Source: Klenkia sp. (lineage in GTDB: Bacteria; Actinomycetota; Actinomycetes; Mycobacteriales; Geodermatophilaceae). From it: a stretch of 5,818 nt of DNA. Shown here piece after piece: positions 3,274 to 5,818 of this stretch. The stretch is taken from positions 1 through 5,818 of the forward strand of contig JAOPVM010000283.1 of the NCBI GenBank assembly GCA_025966215.1. The letters are read 5' to 3'. Position 1 is the stretch's first letter. Each line of letters opens with the position of its first letter. The notes beneath the pieces were generated by a model. It did no database searches. It saw only the letters and a program-made list of their open reading frames with translations, and had not been told where the DNA came from. Made by a program: the position numbers and the translations under genes.

Positions 3274-5818
3274 ATGGCCGATCTCCACGTCCCTGCGAAC
3301 CCGGTCCGGTTCGTCACCGCCGCGAGCCTCTTCGACGGCCACGACGCCGCGATCAACGTGATGCGGCGCCTGCTGCAGGCCCAGGGCGCCGAGGTCGTGC
3401 ACCTCGGGCACGACCGCAGCGTGGCCACCGTCGTCCGCGCGGCGATGGAGGAGGACGCGCAGGGCATCGCGCTGAGCTCCTACCAGGGCGGGCACGTGGA
3501 GTACTTCAGCTACCTGGTCGAGGAGCTGGAGCGGCACGGCGCCGGCCACGTGCAGGTCTTCGGCGGCGGTGGCGGGGTGATCGTGCCCGAGGAGATCGCC
3601 ACGCTCCGCGAGCGCGGCGTCACGATCTTCGCCCCCGAGGACGGCCAGAAGCTCGGCCTGCCCGGGATGATCAACACCCTCATCGAGGCCTGTGACGTCG
3701 ACCTCGCCGGCGACGGGCCCGACATCGAGGCGCTGCTGACCGGCGACCCGGCAGCCCTGGCCCGGGCGATCACCGTGCTGGAGGCCGGCCGCTCCCCCGA
3801 GCTGGCCGAGCGGGTCACCACCGAGGCCGCCCAGCGGCACGTTCCGGTGCTGGGCATCACCGGCACCGGCGGATCGGGCAAGTCCTCGCTGACCGACGAG
3901 CTGCTCCGCCGGCTGCGGCTGGACCAGGAGGACAAGCTCCGGATCGCCGTCCTCGCCGTCGACCCCTCGCGCCGTCGCGGCGGTGGCGCACTGCTGGGCG
4001 ACCGGATCCGGATGAACGCGCTGGAGACCGGCGACCGCAACTCCACGTTCTTCCGCTCGCTGGCCACCCGCACCCCCGGTGCGCAGGTGCCCGAGCACCT
4101 CGACCACGTCATCAGCGCGGTCAAGGCCGCCGGCTACGACCTGGTGATCGTCGAGACCCCCGGCATCGGGCAGGGCGACGCCGCGATCCTCCCGTACAGC
4201 GACGTCTCGCTGTACGTGATGACGCCGGAGTTCGGCGCCGCCTCGCAGCTGGAGAAGATCGACATGCTCGACTTCGCCGACGTGGTCGCGGTGAACAAGT
4301 TCGAGCGCCGCGGCGCCGAGGACGCCCGCCGCGACGTCGCCCGGCAGATGGTGCGCAACCGCGAGGCGTTCGGGCAGAGCTGGGAGACCATGCCGGTCTT
4401 CGGCACCAGCGCCGCCCGGTTCAACGACGACGGCGTGACCGCGCTGTTCCAGGAGCTCAAGACGCTGCTGGCCGACAAGGGCCTGGCGCTGGGCGCCGGG
4501 GTGCTGCCGCACGTCGACGTCCGGGCGTCGTCCGGGCTGACCAGCGTCGTCCCCTCCTCGAAGGCCCGGTACCTGGCCGACGTCGCCGACACCGTGCGCA
4601 ACTACCACCGGACGACGGCCGAGCAGGCCGCCCTGGTGCGCCAGCGCCAGCACCTCACCACCGCCGCCGAGCTGCTGGACGGCGAGGCCTCGCAGGCCGC
4701 CGCGGCGAAGGCCGCCGCGGTCGAGGGCGAGCTGCTGCCCGCGGTGAAGCACCTGCTCGACGAGTGGCCGGCCCGGGTCGAGGAGTACTCCGGCGACGAG
4801 CTGGTCTACACCGTGCGCGGCAAGGAGATCCACACCCCGCTGACCCGGGAGACCCTCAGCGGCAACCAGGTGCGCCGGGTGGCGCTGCCGCGCACCGACG
4901 ACGAGGCCCAGCTGGTGGGCTGGCTGCGCCGGGAGAACGTGCCCGGCCACTTCCCGTACACCGCCGGGGTCTTCCCGTTCAAGCGGCAGGGCGAGGCCCC
5001 GGCCCGGATGTTCGCCGGCGAGGGCGACGCGTTCCGCACCAACAAGCGCTTCCAGATGCTGTCGGCCGGCAACGAGGCCACCCGGCTCTCGACCGCGTTC
5101 GACTCGGTGACCCTCTACGGCCGCGACCCCGAGCTGCGCCCCGACGTCTACGGCAAGGTCGGCACCTCCGGTGTCTCCATCGCCACCGTCGACGACATGA
5201 AGGTGCTCTACGACGGCTTCGACCTGTGTGCGCCGAGCACCTCGGTGTCGATGACCATCAACGGCCCGGCGCCGGCGATCCTGGCCATGTTCATGAACAC
5301 CGCGATCGACCAGCGGCTGGCCGCCCACCCCGACGAGGACCCCGCGCAGGTGCGCGCCTGGGTGCTGGCCAACGTCCGCGGCACCGTGCAGGCCGACATC
5401 CTCAAGGAGGACCAGGGCCAGAACACCTGCATCTTCTCCACCGAGTTCGCACTGCGCTGCATGGCCGACATCCAGGAGTGGTTCATCCAGGAGAAGGTGC
5501 GCAACTTCTACTCGGTCTCGATCTCCGGCTACCACATCGCCGAGGCCGGGGCGAACCCGATAAGCCAGCTGGCCTTCACCCTGGCCAACGGCTTCACCTA
5601 CGTCGAGGCCTACCTGGCCCGCGGCATGAGCATCGACGACTTCGCGCCCAACCTGAGCTTCTTCTTCTCCAACGGGATGGACGCCGAGTACACGGTGCTG
5701 GGCCGGGTCGCCCGCCGGATCTGGGCCGTCGCGATGAAGGAGCGCTACGGCGCCTCCGAGCGCAGCCAGATGCTCAAGTACCACGTGCAGACGTCCGGGC
5801 GGTCCCTGCACGCGCAGG
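3274..5818 (+). CDS. icmF: Fused isobutyryl-CoA mutase IcmF (3' end cut off)
   Basis: The adenosylcobalamin enzyme IcmF interconverts isobutyryl-CoA and n-butyryl-CoA. It is a natural fusion of a B12-binding domain, a G-protein chaperone and the mutase barrel; 848 codons are present, while the family is usually near 1,080-1,100. The B12 domain (about 10-135) has the cobalt-ligand motif DGHDAAIN (D21, H23), SSYQGG (68-73) and the GGGGG turn (97-101). The G domain has Walker A GTGGSGKSS (197-205), DPSRRRGGGALLGDRIRM (230-247), VETPGIGQGD (293-302) and base-recognition NKFE (341-344). The mutase part (from about 550) has GVFPFKR (565-571), QADILKEDQGQNT (706-718) and ISGYHIAEAGA (750-760, H754 matching the catalytic His of methylmalonyl-CoA mutase). 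F567 and Q716 stand where methylmalonyl-CoA mutase has Tyr and Arg to bind the carboxylate, which favours isobutyryl-CoA. The ATG at 3274 has a GGAG five bases upstream. The gene is divergent from fadB2. Confidence 0.95.
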   Translation, partial: MADLHVPANPVRFVTAASLFDGHDAAINVMRRLLQAQGAEVVHLGHDRSVATVVRAAMEEDAQGIALSSYQGGHVEYFSYLVEELERHGAGHVQVFGGGGGVIVPEEIATLRERGVTIFAPEDGQKLGLPGMINTLIEACDVDLAGDGPDIEALLTGDPAALARAITVLEAGRSPELAERVTTEAAQRHVPVLGITGTGGSGKSSLTDELLRRLRLDQEDKLRIAVLAVDPSRRRGGGALLGDRIRMNALETGDRNSTFFRSLATRTPGAQVPEHLDHVISAVKAAGYDLVIVETPGIGQGDAAILPYSDVSLYVMTPEFGAASQLEKIDMLDFADVVAVNKFERRGAEDARRDVARQMVRNREAFGQSWETMPVFGTSAARFNDDGVTALFQELKTLLADKGLALGAGVLPHVDVRASSGLTSVVPSSKARYLADVADTVRNYHRTTAEQAALVRQRQHLTTAAELLDGEASQAAAAKAAAVEGELLPAVKHLLDEWPARVEEYSGDELVYTVRGKEIHTPLTRETLSGNQVRRVALPRTDDEAQLVGWLRRENVPGHFPYTAGVFPFKRQGEAPARMFAGEGDAFRTNKRFQMLSAGNEATRLSTAFDSVTLYGRDPELRPDVYGKVGTSGVSIATVDDMKVLYDGFDLCAPSTSVSMTINGPAPAILAMFMNTAIDQRLAAHPDEDPAQVRAWVLANVRGTVQADILKEDQGQNTCIFSTEFALRCMADIQEWFIQEKVRNFYSVSISGYHIAEAGANPISQLAFTLANGFTYVEAYLARGMSIDDFAPNLSFFFSNGMDAEYTVLGRVARRIWAVAMKERYGASERSQMLKYHVQTSGRSLHAQ

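Noticed and set aside
2770..5811. A 1,013-codon open frame antisense to icmF and fadB2 DNA
   Set aside because: Its translation is rich in Gly, Ala, Val, Asp, His and Gln with no domain order. It runs through DNA where icmF has full family motifs. Long antisense frames are expected at this GC content.
3274..5818. Naming the plus-strand gene methylmalonyl-CoA mutase or a separate MeaB/ArgK GTPase
   Set aside because: The order B12 domain, G domain, mutase in one frame is the IcmF fusion, and the pocket residues are Phe and Gln rather than Tyr and Arg.
1..5818. CRISPR array, insertion sequence, prophage or integron structure
   Set aside because: I see no regularly spaced repeats, terminal inverted repeats, transposase or integrase motifs, and composition looks even across the window.

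Overview
This is a very GC-rich stretch with strong G/C preference at third codon positions, frequent GTG starts and tightly packed genes. The proteins look actinobacterial: the 3-hydroxyacyl-CoA dehydrogenase resembles mycobacterial FadB2 from memory, and fused isobutyryl-CoA mutases are common in the group. Genus cannot be fixed from the window; a soil actinomycete of the Geodermatophilaceae type is only a guess.

Layout. (1) The left edge (1-106, minus strand) holds the first ~35 codons of a gene running out of the window, tentatively a HelD/HelR-like ATPase. (2) Positions 107-371 are non-coding as far as I can see, with a perfect 14-bp palindrome and two promoter-like -10 hexamers facing outwards. 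(3) 372-533 (plus) encodes a 53-residue single-pass membrane protein, probably from a leaderless mRNA. (4) 538-3136 (minus) is a compact operon read right to left: 3-hydroxybutyryl-CoA dehydrogenase (fadB2-like), 3-hydroxyisobutyryl-CoA hydrolase and an alpha/beta hydrolase. The first two overlap by one base and the last two are 5 bases apart. The operon meets the small membrane gene tail to tail, and a 7-bp-stem hairpin contains both stop codons. (5) 3137-3273 is a divergent control region with a back-to-back -10 element and an 18-bp near-perfect palindrome. (6) 3274-5818 (plus) is icmF, the fused isobutyryl-CoA mutase, cut by the right edge after 848 codons.

How the genes fit together. Isobutyryl-CoA, from valine, is a branch point. 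IcmF isomerises it to n-butyryl-CoA, whose oxidation passes through 3-hydroxybutyryl-CoA, the substrate of the FadB2-like dehydrogenase. The classical valine route instead passes through 3-hydroxyisobutyryl-CoA, the substrate of the hydrolase. The window therefore pairs enzymes of both exits from isobutyryl-CoA around one control region. The acyl-CoA dehydrogenase and crotonase steps are not encoded here. I found no CRISPR array, transposon, tRNA or rRNA. The most interesting unexplained structure is the regulatory DNA between fadB2 and icmF.
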